Source of the DNA: CAZBWE01 sp964440735
GTDB taxonomy: Bacteria > Planctomycetota > Phycisphaerae > Sedimentisphaerales > Anaerobacaceae
Direction of reading: 5' to 3'
DNA length: 21,969 bases
Assembly (NCBI GenBank): GCA_964440735.1
Contig: CAYTTK010000027.1
Location: 1 to 21,969 of the forward strand
The translations under genes were made by a program, and so were the position numbers. The notes beneath the pieces are model-generated. The model was not told where the DNA came from. It saw only the letters and a program-made list of their open reading frames with translations, and searched no databases. This document shows positions 21,209-21,969 of the stretch, piece after piece (positions within the stretch are counted from its first letter, which is position 1; every line of letters begins with the position of its first letter).

Positions 21209-21969
21209 ATGGAAAAGTTATTGACAAAACTTATTCAAGCTGAGACGACCTCTGAAAAGGGAGAGCTGGCCGCGGCAAAGATAATTGCAACGGAGTTTGA
21301 CAGCTTTGGAGTGGATTCTCATATTGATAGCTGGGATGCAAACAGGGCAAATATTACGGCACATATTAAATCAAACGGCCGGAAAAGAGCACTTTTATTT
21401 GTCTGCCATCTTGATGTTGTCGGACCTGGTGAGACAGGGTGGCAGAAACCTGCCTTTGTGCCGGTTGAAAGAGATGGCAGAATTTACGGCAGGGGGGCAG
21501 CAGATATGAAAGGTGGAATTGCAGCAATTGTAACTGCTATCGGCCAAGTTGTCGAATCCGGCAGGGGACTACAAGGTGACATTATATTTGTTGCTGCCGC
21601 TGGTGAAGAGACAGATAGCTGCGGAGCGAAGAGATTTATTCGCGACCGTAGTGGACAATTGCCTGAGCTTGTCGGTGTGGTTATCCCTGAGCCGACGGAT
21701 TTTGCAATTGTCGCCGCACATCGGGGAATATTGTGGCTTAAGGTCACAACCAAAGGCAAAGCTGCTCACAGCTCAGCACCGCAGTTGGGTGTAAATGCAA
21801 TATCTTCTATGAAATCTCTTTTAGACCAATTAGAAAATTACAAAATAGATTTTGAGCCGCACGAGCTGTTGGGCAGTTGCTCTATGAGCATTAATACAAT
21901 TTCCGGCGGTAAGGAAATCAACGTTGTGCCGGATAGTTGCAGTATCGGTATAGATATTCGCACTTTGCC
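21209..21969 (+). CDS. M20-family metallopeptidase (ArgE/DapE type), partial at right edge
   Basis: The first 253 residues of a zinc-dependent amidohydrolase/peptidase are present; the gene continues past the window. Metal ligands and catalytic residues of the M20 family are visible: His67 and Asp69 (FVCHLDVV), Asp99 (GRGAADMKGG), Glu133/Glu134 (AAGEETDS) and Glu161 (IPEPTDF). The lid/dimerisation domain begins at about 170 (HRGILWLKVTTKGKAAHSSAP, with His187), and the return to the catalytic domain would follow the edge. Members hydrolyse N-acyl amino acids or small peptides (ArgE, DapE, carboxypeptidase G2); the exact substrate cannot be told. I chose the ATG at 21209; only AGGA 2 nt upstream resembles a ribosome site, and a TATAAT lies just before it. 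Confidence 0.88.
   Translation, partial: MEKLLTKLIQAETTSEKGELAAAKIIATEFDSFGVDSHIDSWDANRANITAHIKSNGRKRALLFVCHLDVVGPGETGWQKPAFVPVERDGRIYGRGAADMKGGIAAIVTAIGQVVESGRGLQGDIIFVAAAGEETDSCGAKRFIRDRSGQLPELVGVVIPEPTDFAIVAAHRGILWLKVTTKGKAAHSSAPQLGVNAISSMKSLLDQLENYKIDFEPHELLGSCSMSINTISGGKEINVVPDSCSIGIDIRTL

Overview
The window looks like the chromosome of an uncultured or little-studied Planctomycetota bacterium, most likely of the class Phycisphaerae (Sedimentisphaerales-like). This is inferred from two PEP-CTERM proteins with GGLFLRRR tails, a secreted subtilase flanked by copies of a domain I associate with BlaR1/M56-type proteins, a YtrA-type GntR/ABC operon, a PadR plus HAAS-like anti-sigma-style pair, and many short tandem heptanucleotide repeats. 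I saw no tRNA, rRNA, transposase, integrase or CRISPR array.

Layout. Positions 1-1714 hold a promoter, a two-gene PEP-CTERM (exosortase substrate) operon and an intrinsic terminator. Positions 1800-4410 hold short single genes in AT-rich DNA: an orphan Panacea/SocA-like protein, a DUF3192/SmpA-like lipoprotein, a zinc-ribbon miniprotein and an EF-Tu domain-2-like miniprotein. The last one has a promoter whose 29-bp sequence is repeated almost exactly at 2901-2929, where it faces no gene. Positions 4411-7301 hold a nucleic-acid/purine cluster: a coiled-coil C4 zinc-ribbon protein (COG1579 type), an in-frame RNase HI-PurN fusion, and a small membrane protein. This cluster is riddled with 7-bp-period repeats that lie inside the coding sequences. 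Positions 7410-9923 (minus) encode ClpC, with a perfect consensus sigma-70 promoter upstream. Positions 10412-10672 encode a small coiled-coil protein.

Positions 11158-14855 (minus) form a GntR(YtrA)-ABC ATPase-ABC permease-large membrane protein operon with tight overlaps and a 10+10 bp perfect inverted repeat over its promoter. Positions 15302-18333 (plus) hold PadR and a HAAS-like membrane protein overlapping by ATGA, then a secreted subtilisin-like protease. Convergent to the protease at 18404-19708 is a secreted inhibitory-type serpin. Positions 20041-21018 encode a two-TM coiled-coil/TPR-like protein with a perfect consensus promoter. An M20 metallopeptidase, possibly leaderless, runs off the right edge.

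The observations that most deserve follow-up are: (i) the heptad-repeat family that has entered reading frames, builds the RNase HI-PurN linker and supplies a stop codon and a ribosome-binding region; (ii) the duplicated promoter module with an orphan copy; (iii) the adjacent protease/serpin pair, in which the subtilase has an apparently altered oxyanion residue; and (iv) the GntR operator. All functional statements rest on motif recognition by eye; no database search was possible.
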